Source of the DNA: an uncultured Myxococcales bacterium
Lineage (GTDB): Bacteria; Myxococcota_A; UBA9042
Reading direction: 5' to 3'
DNA: 40,238 nucleotides
Assembly (NCBI GenBank): GCA_903955385.1
Contig: CAJBNH010000198.1
Coordinates: forward strand, 1-40,238
Positions within the stretch are counted from its first letter, which is position 1. Each line of letters starts with the position of its first letter. Shown here piece by piece: positions 32,393-40,238 of the stretch. Below the pieces are notes generated by a model, which worked only from the letters and a program-made list of their open reading frames with translations, had not been told where the DNA came from and ran no database searches. The position numbers were made by a program, and so were the translations under genes.

Positions 32393-35157
32393 AGACGACA
32401 CACACCAAGACCCTGAGCCTCTCTCTGCTCGCAGTCGCCTTTGCCTTCGGCATGGGAAGCTGCTCGAGCGAGCCTGGGATCCAGTGCGGCCCGAACACCA
32501 AGCTGGACGAGGCCACAAACAAGTGCGTGGTGTCCATGCCTCCAGGCATGAACATCATCGTTGACGACTTCGTTGTCGGCGACTTCGAACTGACCAATGT
32601 CGACGTCCCGGAGCAACTCGAGGTAGGGTCGCCGCAGACCCGCACCTTCACCATCAGCAACAAGGGCAAGGCCGACCGTCCGGTGGTGTCGATCCGCTAC
32701 GCCATTGTTCCGATCAAGGCCAACATCTCGGAACTGCAAGATCAACTTGCCTCGATCGTCGATGGATCGGAGCTCGACGCCACCTTCCTGGGCATCACGT
32801 TCATCAAGGACCTGAAAGCCGGTGAGACGCGGACGATCTCGTATTTCCTGGCGGCGCCGAACACGGTGGTGGATGGCCTGTACGGGTTCATGTTCGCCGT
32901 GGACGAGGTTCCGCTGATCGTGACCGAAGACGGCGGCTATGCCGTGGACTACTCGGCCGCCGGCATGGGCAACGCGGACGGTAGCGCACGCTTGGGTGAC
33001 GCGGCGCTGTTGCACGCGCCTGCCTCCATCATCATCGGCAAGCCCGACCTGCCCAACTTGCGCGTCCTGTCCGCGAAGGTGGACAACAGCAGCTTCGAGC
33101 TGGACGAGACCGAGGGCAGCAAGGTCCCGATGTTCACGTTGAACGCCCGGATGAGCTCCCAGGCGATGAATTTGACCGAGCTGGTCACGGCGACGCTAGA
33201 GCTGAAGCTCCCGGGCCACACGCCGAAGACCCCGGGCAAGGATCTGGGGCGCGAGTGGTTCGAGGCGAAGAAGTTGGATTTCGACACCGCTCCGGAAACC
33301 ACCGAGTGGATGTACGACCAGAACCGGTCCTTCCCCCTGCTCTTCCAGCAGTCAGCCGGGCTGGCGGCAAGCAAGGTGTACAAGCCGAGCTGCCGGATGG
33401 AAATGGAACTCCCCGTGGACGCCACCGACACTGAGGCGGAGCCGGTCGAGGTCGAGAAGTGCGCCGTCATCTTCAACGAGGAGGGTCGGGACGATGTGTA
33501 CCGGCTTCACCTGCATCCCGGTGACATTCGCGTACTTGGCCTGACGGCGGACTTGGCCGCATTCAACCCGGACATCGACGAAAACGGCGAGATCGCGGGC
33601 AAGCTGGTCTACCATCTGGTCACTCCTGCGGCGCAGTATCAGGGCAACACGGCGGACGACACCGCCGAGATCCCGGTCGTCTTCATGGCGCCCCCGGCTG
33701 CTCCTGCCGCGACGGACAAGGACACCGACAACGGCGGAACGGACGTTGCTGCGAACGCCGCCAAGGGACCTTACTCGTACGTCGTCAAGGACGACCTCAC
33801 CCAGTCAGAAGTCGGCAACGCTTGGTTCGGCGCCGGCTATCGGCTCGAGAATGCGGCCAGCAACGAGAAGCGCTGGGATGTGACCACGGCTGGTTATCGG
33901 AACGCCGGCGGCAAGGTGTACGCCAACATCCTGAAGCAGGAAGTCATCATCTTGGGCGCCGGCGGCAAGATGGACTGGAACAAGGAGAATCCGGTCGGAC
34001 AGTGGGTGGCCGAAGCGAACCTGACCGTCTTCAACTACAAGCTGTTGAACCTGGCCTTCCTCGACAAGCTCTGCAAGACCACGGACAAGGTCACGGCGTG
34101 CCAGATCTTCGGAAACGTTGACGGGCTCGACGACTGGGACCCCAAGGAAGAGAGCGAGAAGACCGACAAGGGCGACGACGCGGACACAGAGGAAGAGGGC
34201 ACCGAGCTGAAGAAGGAGTGGGGAACCACCTTCATGGCCGGTCCGATTCCCCTCATGTTCTCGGCCGAGATCGCCCTCGAGATCGGGCTCAATTACTCGG
34301 GCAAGTTCCTGATCGACCAGTCCGACCCGGTCTTCAAGTACGGCATTGAGTTCGCCATCGGCCCCTATGCTGAGCTGAAGGCCCAAGTGTTCGGCGGCAT
34401 CAGCATTGGCATCGCGCGGGCGGGCATCGAAGGCAACTTGTCGATCATCAAGGTCGAATTCATGCCCACCATCACGTTCCTCACCAGAACGGCAGTGGAC
34501 AAGACGAAGGATTGCCTCCGCTACGGCAACACAACCCTGACCTTCGAAGGCCCCCTGACCTTGACGGGTCCCAGCGGCAACATCCAGATCGTTGCGTACC
34601 TGGGCTTCAAGTTCTGCTTCTTCGGCAAGTGCTGGAAATGGGAGATCAAGGTCTTCAGCTTCACCATCGCCAGCTTCAGTACGTTTGAGTACACGTGGAT
34701 GCTCTGGTCCGTCCAAAAGGAATGGTCCAAGCAGCCCACCGACGCCGGGATGTGCACCGACGCCTACGTACCGCCGGACAAGCTGGTGTGGAACTCGCCG
34801 ACGAGCTGTAGTGGCAAGTACTGCAACTCGTCGTCGACAGGCAAGGGCGCAAGCCGGTCGCCGGACAAGGTGTTGGCTGCCTACAAGTCGACCTACGATC
34901 TGGCCAATGTCACGTCGGGTTGTGTGGACGTCACCGTGTACGGCATCACCGAGACGAGCAACGACGTGGTCGTCTTGTACGACGCGAACGGAGTCGTGCA
35001 GAACTCGGTGACCGTCAAGGGAACGAAGGTGCCGGGATGGTCCGGTACCATCAACCAGACACTGCGGGTCTGCTCGCCCAAGGTGACCGCGGCGGTCGAG
35101 ACCGATGCCAGCAACACCCGAACGGGTGTGACCGTGACCTTTAATCCGGTGCGGTAG
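32389..35157 (+). CDS. Large lipoprotein, unknown function, coupled to the vitellogenin-N-like gene
   Basis: A 922-residue protein with a signal peptide and a lipobox-like MGSCSS (Cys25). A short Cys-paired segment (IQCGPNTKLDEATNKCV) follows. Residues 55-215 look like an Ig/CARDB-type beta domain (VGSPQTRTFTISNKGKADRP, a pattern of 'tf.isN.G'). The centre has an acidic linker (ESEKTDKGDDADTEEEGTE at about 585-603). After it come long amphipathic beta segments (IALEIGLNYSGKFLIDQSDP, YGIEFAIGPYAELKAQVFGG), suggesting extended sheets, and a Cys-containing C-terminal domain. The family is not recognised. Coupling by ATGA to the previous gene suggests the two products work as a pair, perhaps with this one forming the lipid-holding sheets (speculation). 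Confidence 0.65.
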   Translation: MKTTHTKTLSLSLLAVAFAFGMGSCSSEPGIQCGPNTKLDEATNKCVVSMPPGMNIIVDDFVVGDFELTNVDVPEQLEVGSPQTRTFTISNKGKADRPVVSIRYAIVPIKANISELQDQLASIVDGSELDATFLGITFIKDLKAGETRTISYFLAAPNTVVDGLYGFMFAVDEVPLIVTEDGGYAVDYSAAGMGNADGSARLGDAALLHAPASIIIGKPDLPNLRVLSAKVDNSSFELDETEGSKVPMFTLNARMSSQAMNLTELVTATLELKLPGHTPKTPGKDLGREWFEAKKLDFDTAPETTEWMYDQNRSFPLLFQQSAGLAASKVYKPSCRMEMELPVDATDTEAEPVEVEKCAVIFNEEGRDDVYRLHLHPGDIRVLGLTADLAAFNPDIDENGEIAGKLVYHLVTPAAQYQGNTADDTAEIPVVFMAPPAAPAATDKDTDNGGTDVAANAAKGPYSYVVKDDLTQSEVGNAWFGAGYRLENAASNEKRWDVTTAGYRNAGGKVYANILKQEVIILGAGGKMDWNKENPVGQWVAEANLTVFNYKLLNLAFLDKLCKTTDKVTACQIFGNVDGLDDWDPKEESEKTDKGDDADTEEEGTELKKEWGTTFMAGPIPLMFSAEIALEIGLNYSGKFLIDQSDPVFKYGIEFAIGPYAELKAQVFGGISIGIARAGIEGNLSIIKVEFMPTITFLTRTAVDKTKDCLRYGNTTLTFEGPLTLTGPSGNIQIVAYLGFKFCFFGKCWKWEIKVFSFTIASFSTFEYTWMLWSVQKEWSKQPTDAGMCTDAYVPPDKLVWNSPTSCSGKYCNSSSTGKGASRSPDKVLAAYKSTYDLANVTSGCVDVTVYGITETSNDVVVLYDANGVVQNSVTVKGTKVPGWSGTINQTLRVCSPKVTAAVETDASNTRTGVTVTFNPVR

Positions 35158-35160
35158 TCT

Positions 35161-36441
35161 ATGAGGATTCCTGTCCCCGGCAGGCCCGCCGTGCGGCTGT
35201 CGCCCCGGGTCTGCCGGGTGACGGGAATTCTATGGCTTCTTTCCGTGTCGTTGCCAGCCTTTGCGCTTGTGGGTGGCAGCGCCTTGCCCAATCAGGCCGA
35301 CCCTGGTGCTGCCGGGCGCCGCGCCGTCGCACCGTTGACCCGAAGCGGCACGCCGTTCTGCACCGCCTGGTTGGCCTCACCGCGACGGGCGGTCACCGCC
35401 GCCCATTGCATGTCTGAAGTGGATGACTTGCCGGCGCTCGACCTCGAGATCCTGGCGGCCGACGGCAGTCGGGTCCCGCTGCCGGTGGTCGCCGCCGAGA
35501 TCAAACCCGACGCCGACTTGGCCGTCCTGACCCTCGGGGTGGCGCCTTGGGCTGAGCTGGGGGTCGAGCCTCTGAGCTGGCGCGCGGTGGCGCCGGCCAA
35601 CAACTGGATCGGGCGACGCATCGAGGTCGCCGGAGCCGGAACAGGAACGCCAGAGGACCAAGGCATTGCCTGGGGCGGTTGCACGGTCACCGAGGTGGAA
35701 CCGACGGGAATACATTTCGTTTGCGACGATGGCGTCGGCCCGTGTCGGGGGGACTCAGGCGGCCCATGTCTGCTGGAAGCAGAAGGGGAAACCCCGGTCC
35801 AAGTGGTCGCCGTCCAGACGTCCGGCGCGCTTGATTGCGATGGTGCAGGTTGGGGCATTCGGACGGACACAACGGCGGCGTGGATTCAGGAAGCGATCGC
35901 CCGGCCGCTCCCTGCGGTTAGCGAACCCTGCGGAGACGCCCCGGACAAATGCGACGGCCGCGTAGAGTGGCGCTGTCGCGGCGGCTGGTGGCGCACGCGG
36001 GATTGTGCGCTGCTGGACGCCGGTTGCGGCGACCGCGGTTTCGGACTGGGTGCCGGGTGCTTGCCTCCGTCCTGTGGCGACTTGGACGCTCGGGGTGCTT
36101 GCGAAGCGGGCCAAGCCCACTGGTGCGGCATCGGTGGCATTCAGAATCAGAACTGCCCGGCCTTGGGGCTCGCTTGCGGTTGGGACGCGGCCGCGGGCGG
36201 TCACCGCTGTGGTCCAGCAACGGCAGATGCGGCTTCAGAGACGACACCAGACGCAACGGCGGTGGTGGCGAATGCGGACGAGCCCACGGCAGAGGGTGCA
36301 GCAGGGACCGGCGGCTGCAACGTCGGGAGGAAGCCCGCTTCGCTCGCCAGCGTCTGGATGATCGCCGGATTGCTGGGCGGTTGGATCGTTGCGACTCGCC
36401 GAAACCGCCATGAACTTGTGCAGAAGAGGAGACGAACATGA
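35161..36441 (+). CDS. Trypsin-like serine protease with MYXO-CTERM-like C-terminal anchor
   Basis: A 426-residue exported protease of the S1 (trypsin) family. The signal peptide ends near residue 35. The catalytic triad is intact: His82 (AVTAAHC), Asp119 (PDADLAVL) and Ser199 (GPCRGDSGGPC). Residues 255-350 form a Cys-rich module (CDGRVEWRCRGGWWRTRDC, then CGDLDARGACEAGQAHWC). The C-terminus has GGCNVG (Cys386), a hydrophobic helix (VWMIAGLLGGWIVA) and an Arg-rich end (RRNRHELVQKRRR). This is the layout of MYXO-CTERM sorting tails, which are cut and lipid-anchored at the Cys by myxosortase. It starts 3 bp after the previous stop and overlaps the next gene (ATGA). Substrates may include the products of the flanking genes. 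Confidence 0.85.
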   Translation: MRIPVPGRPAVRLSPRVCRVTGILWLLSVSLPAFALVGGSALPNQADPGAAGRRAVAPLTRSGTPFCTAWLASPRRAVTAAHCMSEVDDLPALDLEILAADGSRVPLPVVAAEIKPDADLAVLTLGVAPWAELGVEPLSWRAVAPANNWIGRRIEVAGAGTGTPEDQGIAWGGCTVTEVEPTGIHFVCDDGVGPCRGDSGGPCLLEAEGETPVQVVAVQTSGALDCDGAGWGIRTDTTAAWIQEAIARPLPAVSEPCGDAPDKCDGRVEWRCRGGWWRTRDCALLDAGCGDRGFGLGAGCLPPSCGDLDARGACEAGQAHWCGIGGIQNQNCPALGLACGWDAAAGGHRCGPATADAASETTPDATAVVANADEPTAEGAAGTGGCNVGRKPASLASVWMIAGLLGGWIVATRRNRHELVQKRRRT

Positions 36442-39400
36442 CGAACGCGAAGACGACGGGCCAAGGCCGGATGTGGACACTGGCAGTGGCGGTCCTGCTC
36501 ACGGCAGGCGCCTGCGGGACCAAGGCGGAAGAAGCAGCCCTTCCGACGACTGCCGTCGCGTCTGGCTTCGTCTTGAAGACCGACTCCTTCTACTTTCCCA
36601 ACTTCGGCGGGGTCAGTGCCGTCGCCTCGATGAACCCGGAGTCCGTTGCCCGCCTGTTCGGCGAGGAGGCGGCGTGCGCGTCGGTCAAGAACGACGTGTG
36701 TCTGCTGCGCCCGGTGGCCAAGACGTGGATGAAGGCGGTCAACAAGTCGATGCAAGGGGGACGCTGCGAGGGGTTCGCCGTCCTGAGCGGCTTGATGTTT
36801 CTTGGGGAAATGTCGCCAAAGGACTTCGGGGCAGACACCGTCGCGGGCTTGGGCCTGAAAGACAACACGTTGTTGGCCCGAGAGATCGCCTTCTGGTACT
36901 CAACGCAATACCTGCAGGATGTCGTGATGACGGGCTCGCTGCAGCTGTCGGCGAAGAAGACCGTGTCGTTTCTGGCCGAGGAGTTCGCCAAGCCCCTGGC
37001 CAAGCAGCAAGGCTGGCGGTTGGGCATCGTGCGCCTGGACGACGATGGCCGGGTGATGGGCGGGCACGCAATCCTGCCGTACGCCCTGGAACCGGAAGCA
37101 GACGCGGGCAAGTACCGCCTTCTCGTCTACGACAACAACCACCCGGAAAAGGAGCGGGCCATCCTGATCGACACGAACCAGAACCGGTGGGAGTACGTGG
37201 CGTCCACCGACCCGACGAACAGCGACGCGCTGTACTTTGGGGACTCCAAGAACGGCAATCCGATGTACTTGGCCCCAGTTCGCGCCAGAACGGCCAAACA
37301 CCCTTGTCCCTTCTGCACGATGGAGGAGGCAGCCGGTCAAGCCGCGTTGGCTCAGGTCTTCGGTTTCGGCAGCGCCGAGGTTTCCGTCGAATCCCCAACC
37401 GGCGAGAAGGCCGGACTGATCAACGGCCGCTGGGTCAACGAGATCCCGGAAGCCCGGGTTGAGCCGACCTTCAGCCTGGACCCCTGGGCGGACCCGATGC
37501 CGCCCGTCATGCTCGTTCCGCAGGGCGACGTCTCTGTGACCATCACCGGTCGGACCGACGGTGGGTCCGCTGGTGCGATCGTCAATGGGCCCGGGTTTGC
37601 GGCCACCGCGGAAACGACGTTCCTGCAAGGGGACAAGGGGGTTACCCACCAACTGGACGTGTCCGGTGACGGCACCACTGTGGGGTTCACGCCCGGAAAG
37701 GCCATCGACGGGGTGGTCACCGTGAGCCATGAGACGAAGTCGGGCAGCCAGCTGGCCGTGACGCTGACGTTCAAAGCGGCCGACGGAGTCTCTTCGGTCG
37801 AGATCGCCGTGGACATCGTCAAGGGCGACGCCACCTTGGGGGTCAAGGGCGAAGGCGACATGAACTTGACGATTGAGATCACCAAGTCCAGCAAAGACGG
37901 CGAGGACACCCTGAACGGCACCGTGGTCAACCCCGCTGGTGGGACGGTGACCGTGGACGTCGAGAACTGGAACGGAAGTGGCACCCCCATGCCCGTGGAG
38001 GTCGACATTGACGGAGACGGCACCCCGGACCAGTCCAGTCAGATCGAGGACCTCGGCCCGCCTGAGGACTGTGCGAACAGCCAGAAGGACAACTCGGAGA
38101 CCGACATCGACTGCGGTGGCGCGTGCACCACGAAGTGTGTCGACGGGCGCGGCTGCCTGATTGCGGACGACTGCCTCTCCGGATTCTGCAACGCCACGAC
38201 CAACGTGTGCGTCGCGACGTACTGCGAGGACGCGACCAAGAACGGCGGCGAAACCGACAAGGACTGCGGTGGCGGCTGCGCGAAGAAGTGCGACGCGGGC
38301 CAAGCCTGCGCCGCCGATGGGGACTGCTCGACCGGAATGTGCAACATGCAGTCGCATCGCTGCAGCGCAACCGCGTGCGAGGACGGCCGCAAGGACGGGG
38401 ACGAGACCGATAGCGACTGCGGCGGTGCCTGCGGCGAGAAATGCAGCCTGGGCAAGGGGTGTGCCAAGGGTGATGACTGCAAGTCCGGGTTCTGCAACCC
38501 AACCACGCTGGCATGCGTGGCATCCCACTGCCTCGATGAGGTGGTGGACGGCGACGAGACGGGCATGGACTGCGGCGGCTCCTGCCAGAAGAAGTGCCAA
38601 CCAGGAGTTGGCTGCGTGGTAGGGGCCGACTGCGCATCGACCTTCTGCAACACGCAGACCCACCTGTGCGTGGCGACGCAGTGCGAAGACGGCGAGCAGG
38701 ACGGTGACGAGACGGGCGCGGACTGCGGCGGGGCGTGCGCGACGAAGTGCGCCGAGGGTCAGGGCTGCCAGACCGGCGCCGATTGCGCGTCGACCTTCTG
38801 CCACACGACGAACCTTGTGTGCGTGGCGACCGAGTGTGACGACGGCAAGCAGAACGGCCAAGAGACAGGGGTGGACTGCGGCGGGACGTGTGCGACGAAG
38901 TGCGCCGTCGGCGAGAGTTGTGCGACCAGCGCAGACTGCGCATCGGCCAACTGCAGCGTGCAGAATCTCTTGTGCGTTGCGAGCGAGTGTGACAACGGCA
39001 AGCAGGACGGCAAGGAGTCAGGCGTCGATTGCGGAGGGGAATGCGTGTCGAAGTGCGCCGACGGCATGGGATGCATGACAGGGGGCGACTGCGCGTCGAC
39101 TTTCTGCCACGCGCAGACCCACCTCTGCGTCCAGACGCAGTGCGACGACGGTCAGCAGAACGGGCAGGAGTCCGACGTCGACTGCGGCGGCGACACCTGC
39201 CCGACGCAGTGCACCGACGGTCAGGGCTGCGCAAGCGGCTCCGATTGTGCGTCCACTTTCTGTCACGCAAAGGGCCACATGTGCGTGGAGACCGAGTGCG
39301 ATGACGGCGTAAAGAACGGGCAAGAGACGGGCGAGGACTGCGGTGGCGGTACCTGCTCGACGCAGTGCGCCGTCGGCCAAGGCTGCGTGACCGGTGCTGA

Positions 39401-40238
39401 CTGCGCGTCGACCTTCTGCAACGCTCAGTCCCAATTGTGCGTGACGACGCAGTGCGACGACGGCAAGCAGAATGGCAAGGAGACCGGACAGGATTGCGGC
39501 GGGCCCTGCGCGGCAAAGTGCGCGGAGGGGAACGGCTGTCAGACTGGCGCCGACTGCGTGTCGACCTTCTGCAACGAGCAGACCCACTTGTGCGTGGCGA
39601 CCCAGTGCGACGACGGCGCGAAGAACGGTCAGGAAACCGGCGCGGACTGCGGCGGTACTTGCGCGACGAAGTGCGCTGACGGACTGGGGTGTGCGACAGG
39701 CGACGACTGCAAGTCCACGTTCTGCAACGCGCTGTCCCAATTGTGCGTGGCGACGCAGTGCGAAGACGGTCAGCAGAACGGCCAGGAGACCGGCGCGGAC
39801 TGCGGCGGGATTTGCGCGACGACGTGCGCCGACGGGCTGGGCTGCGCGAAGGGTACCGACTGCAAGTCCACCTTCTGCAACGCGCAGTCCCAATTGTGCG
39901 TGGCGACGCAGTGCGACGACGGCCTGCAGAACGGGCAGGAGACCGAGGTGGACTGCGGCGGGATTTGCGCGACGAAGTGTGCCGACGGGCTGGGCTGCGC
40001 GAAGGGCGACGATTGCAAGTCCACCTTCTGCAACGCTCAGTCGCAATTGTGCGTGGCGACGCAGTGCGACGACGGCGCGAAGAACGGTCAGGAAACCGGC
40101 GCGGACTGCGGCGGGACCTGCTCGACGAAGTGCGCTGACGGACTGGGGTGTGCGACAGGCGACGACTGCAATTCCACCTTCTGCAACGCTCAGTCGCAAG
40201 TGTGCGTGGCGACGCAGTGTGACGACGGCGCGAAGAAC
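36438..40238 (+). CDS. Lipoprotein with papain-like cysteine protease domain and long Cys-rich repeat array, partial (3' end missing)
   Basis: At least 1267 codons, open at the right edge. Lipobox LLTAGAC (Cys26). Residues 45-280 carry a papain-like pattern: Cys110 in GGRCEGFAVLSG, His210 in MGGHAILPYALE, and Asp232/Asn233 in LLVYDNNHPE, the order and spacing of a Cys-His-Asp/Asn protease. Residues 340-535 are beta-rich, possibly two Ig-like domains, ending in a calcium-type DIDGDGTPDQ. From about residue 545 a 51-residue repeat runs 14 times and begins a fifteenth. Its consensus is CDDGxxNGxETGxDCGGxC, then ATKCADGxGCxxGxDC, then xSTFCNAQSQLCVATQ. Start: ATG overlapping the protease stop (ATGA), with AAGAGGAGA upstream. 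It would be anchored by lipid with the repeats as a rigid stalk. Confidence 0.85.
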   Translation, partial: MTNAKTTGQGRMWTLAVAVLLTAGACGTKAEEAALPTTAVASGFVLKTDSFYFPNFGGVSAVASMNPESVARLFGEEAACASVKNDVCLLRPVAKTWMKAVNKSMQGGRCEGFAVLSGLMFLGEMSPKDFGADTVAGLGLKDNTLLAREIAFWYSTQYLQDVVMTGSLQLSAKKTVSFLAEEFAKPLAKQQGWRLGIVRLDDDGRVMGGHAILPYALEPEADAGKYRLLVYDNNHPEKERAILIDTNQNRWEYVASTDPTNSDALYFGDSKNGNPMYLAPVRARTAKHPCPFCTMEEAAGQAALAQVFGFGSAEVSVESPTGEKAGLINGRWVNEIPEARVEPTFSLDPWADPMPPVMLVPQGDVSVTITGRTDGGSAGAIVNGPGFAATAETTFLQGDKGVTHQLDVSGDGTTVGFTPGKAIDGVVTVSHETKSGSQLAVTLTFKAADGVSSVEIAVDIVKGDATLGVKGEGDMNLTIEITKSSKDGEDTLNGTVVNPAGGTVTVDVENWNGSGTPMPVEVDIDGDGTPDQSSQIEDLGPPEDCANSQKDNSETDIDCGGACTTKCVDGRGCLIADDCLSGFCNATTNVCVATYCEDATKNGGETDKDCGGGCAKKCDAGQACAADGDCSTGMCNMQSHRCSATACEDGRKDGDETDSDCGGACGEKCSLGKGCAKGDDCKSGFCNPTTLACVASHCLDEVVDGDETGMDCGGSCQKKCQPGVGCVVGADCASTFCNTQTHLCVATQCEDGEQDGDETGADCGGACATKCAEGQGCQTGADCASTFCHTTNLVCVATECDDGKQNGQETGVDCGGTCATKCAVGESCATSADCASANCSVQNLLCVASECDNGKQDGKESGVDCGGECVSKCADGMGCMTGGDCASTFCHAQTHLCVQTQCDDGQQNGQESDVDCGGDTCPTQCTDGQGCASGSDCASTFCHAKGHMCVETECDDGVKNGQETGEDCGGGTCSTQCAVGQGCVTGADCASTFCNAQSQLCVTTQCDDGKQNGKETGQDCGGPCAAKCAEGNGCQTGADCVSTFCNEQTHLCVATQCDDGAKNGQETGADCGGTCATKCADGLGCATGDDCKSTFCNALSQLCVATQCEDGQQNGQETGADCGGICATTCADGLGCAKGTDCKSTFCNAQSQLCVATQCDDGLQNGQETEVDCGGICATKCADGLGCAKGDDCKSTFCNAQSQLCVATQCDDGAKNGQETGADCGGTCSTKCADGLGCATGDDCNSTFCNAQSQVCVATQCDDGAKN
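38073..40238 (+). repeat. Tandem 153-bp Cys-rich coding repeats (14 complete, continuing past the edge)
   Basis: Fourteen complete units and the start of a fifteenth, usually 153 bp. Early units (38.1-38.6 kb) are divergent. The last four or five (from about 39.6 kb) are nearly identical; for example the CDDGAKNGQETGADCGG coding stretch near 39.6 kb recurs about 459 bp (three units) later, near 40.06 kb. This gradient points to recent expansion or gene conversion at the 3' side. Confidence 0.85.

Noticed and set aside
36900-38861. Minus-strand open frame of 653 codons
   Set aside because: It is antisense to the papain-like/repeat lipoprotein, with low-complexity Arg/Val/Ala sequence typical of shadow frames in GC-rich DNA.
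38073-40238. Regular repeats considered as a CRISPR array
   Set aside because: The units are 153 bp, contiguous and in frame within a protein; there are no spacers and no cas genes.

Overview
The window is GC-rich DNA with densely packed genes, and almost every product carries a signal peptide or a lipobox. The gene content points to a predatory or complex deltaproteobacterium of the Myxococcota type. This rests on Cys-rich 'CDDGNACT' and 'ETGxDCGG' repeat proteins, proprotein-convertase P domains fused to tail-fibre-like stalks, a trypsin with a MYXO-CTERM-like tail, an LA_2272-type surface-repeat protein, and a multiheme cytochrome with an NrfCD-type module. No rRNA, tRNA, CRISPR array, transposase or prophage gene was recognised.

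Left part (1-13660), mostly minus strand. After a partial secreted protein and a plus-strand lipoprotein comes a coupled operon read right to left: an ECF-like sigma factor, a membrane-anchored anti-sigma-like protein, and a secreted caspase-fold protease fused to about ten surface repeats and a probable beta-rich C-terminus. Upstream lie an M49-type metallopeptidase lipoprotein with an EF-hand loop, a P-domain protein with Cys-rich C-terminal modules, and a 1265-residue lipoprotein with about 32 Cys-rich half-repeats ending in a P domain.

Centre (13856-19319). A plus-strand ADP-ribosylglycohydrolase is followed by a second P-domain protein, a paralogue of the one at 7636-9756, and then by a VapBC/FitAB-type toxin-antitoxin pair with a candidate operator. 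Convergent to the toxin is an outer-membrane-barrel/thioredoxin fusion. Its signal peptide and ribosome binding site lie upstream of an in-frame TGA inside a C-S-T-(TGA) motif, and a small hairpin follows the TGA. I read this as a probable selenoprotein (CxxU) of an unusual architecture. This is the most notable observation in the window.

Right-centre (19926-24739, plus). A four-gene respiratory operon encodes a membrane-anchored nonaheme cytochrome c, a Tat-dependent four-cluster Fe-S protein, an NrfD-type quinol-interacting membrane subunit, and a polytopic DUF2339-like membrane protein. It looks like a quinol dehydrogenase module without an adjacent catalytic reductase. Next come three coupled minus-strand envelope genes (26213-27942: two barrel-like proteins and an L-domain-like lipoprotein) and a divergent three-module CAP-domain protein.

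Right end (30497 to the edge, plus). Four tightly coupled genes form one operon: a secreted protein whose layout (beta-rich N-terminus, then an alpha-helical repeat region) suggests a bacterial relative of the large lipid-transfer/vitellogenin N-terminal module (inference), a 922-residue lipoprotein partner, a trypsin-like protease with a MYXO-CTERM-like tail, and a lipoprotein with a papain-like protease domain followed by at least 14 copies of a 51-residue Cys-rich repeat that runs off the window.
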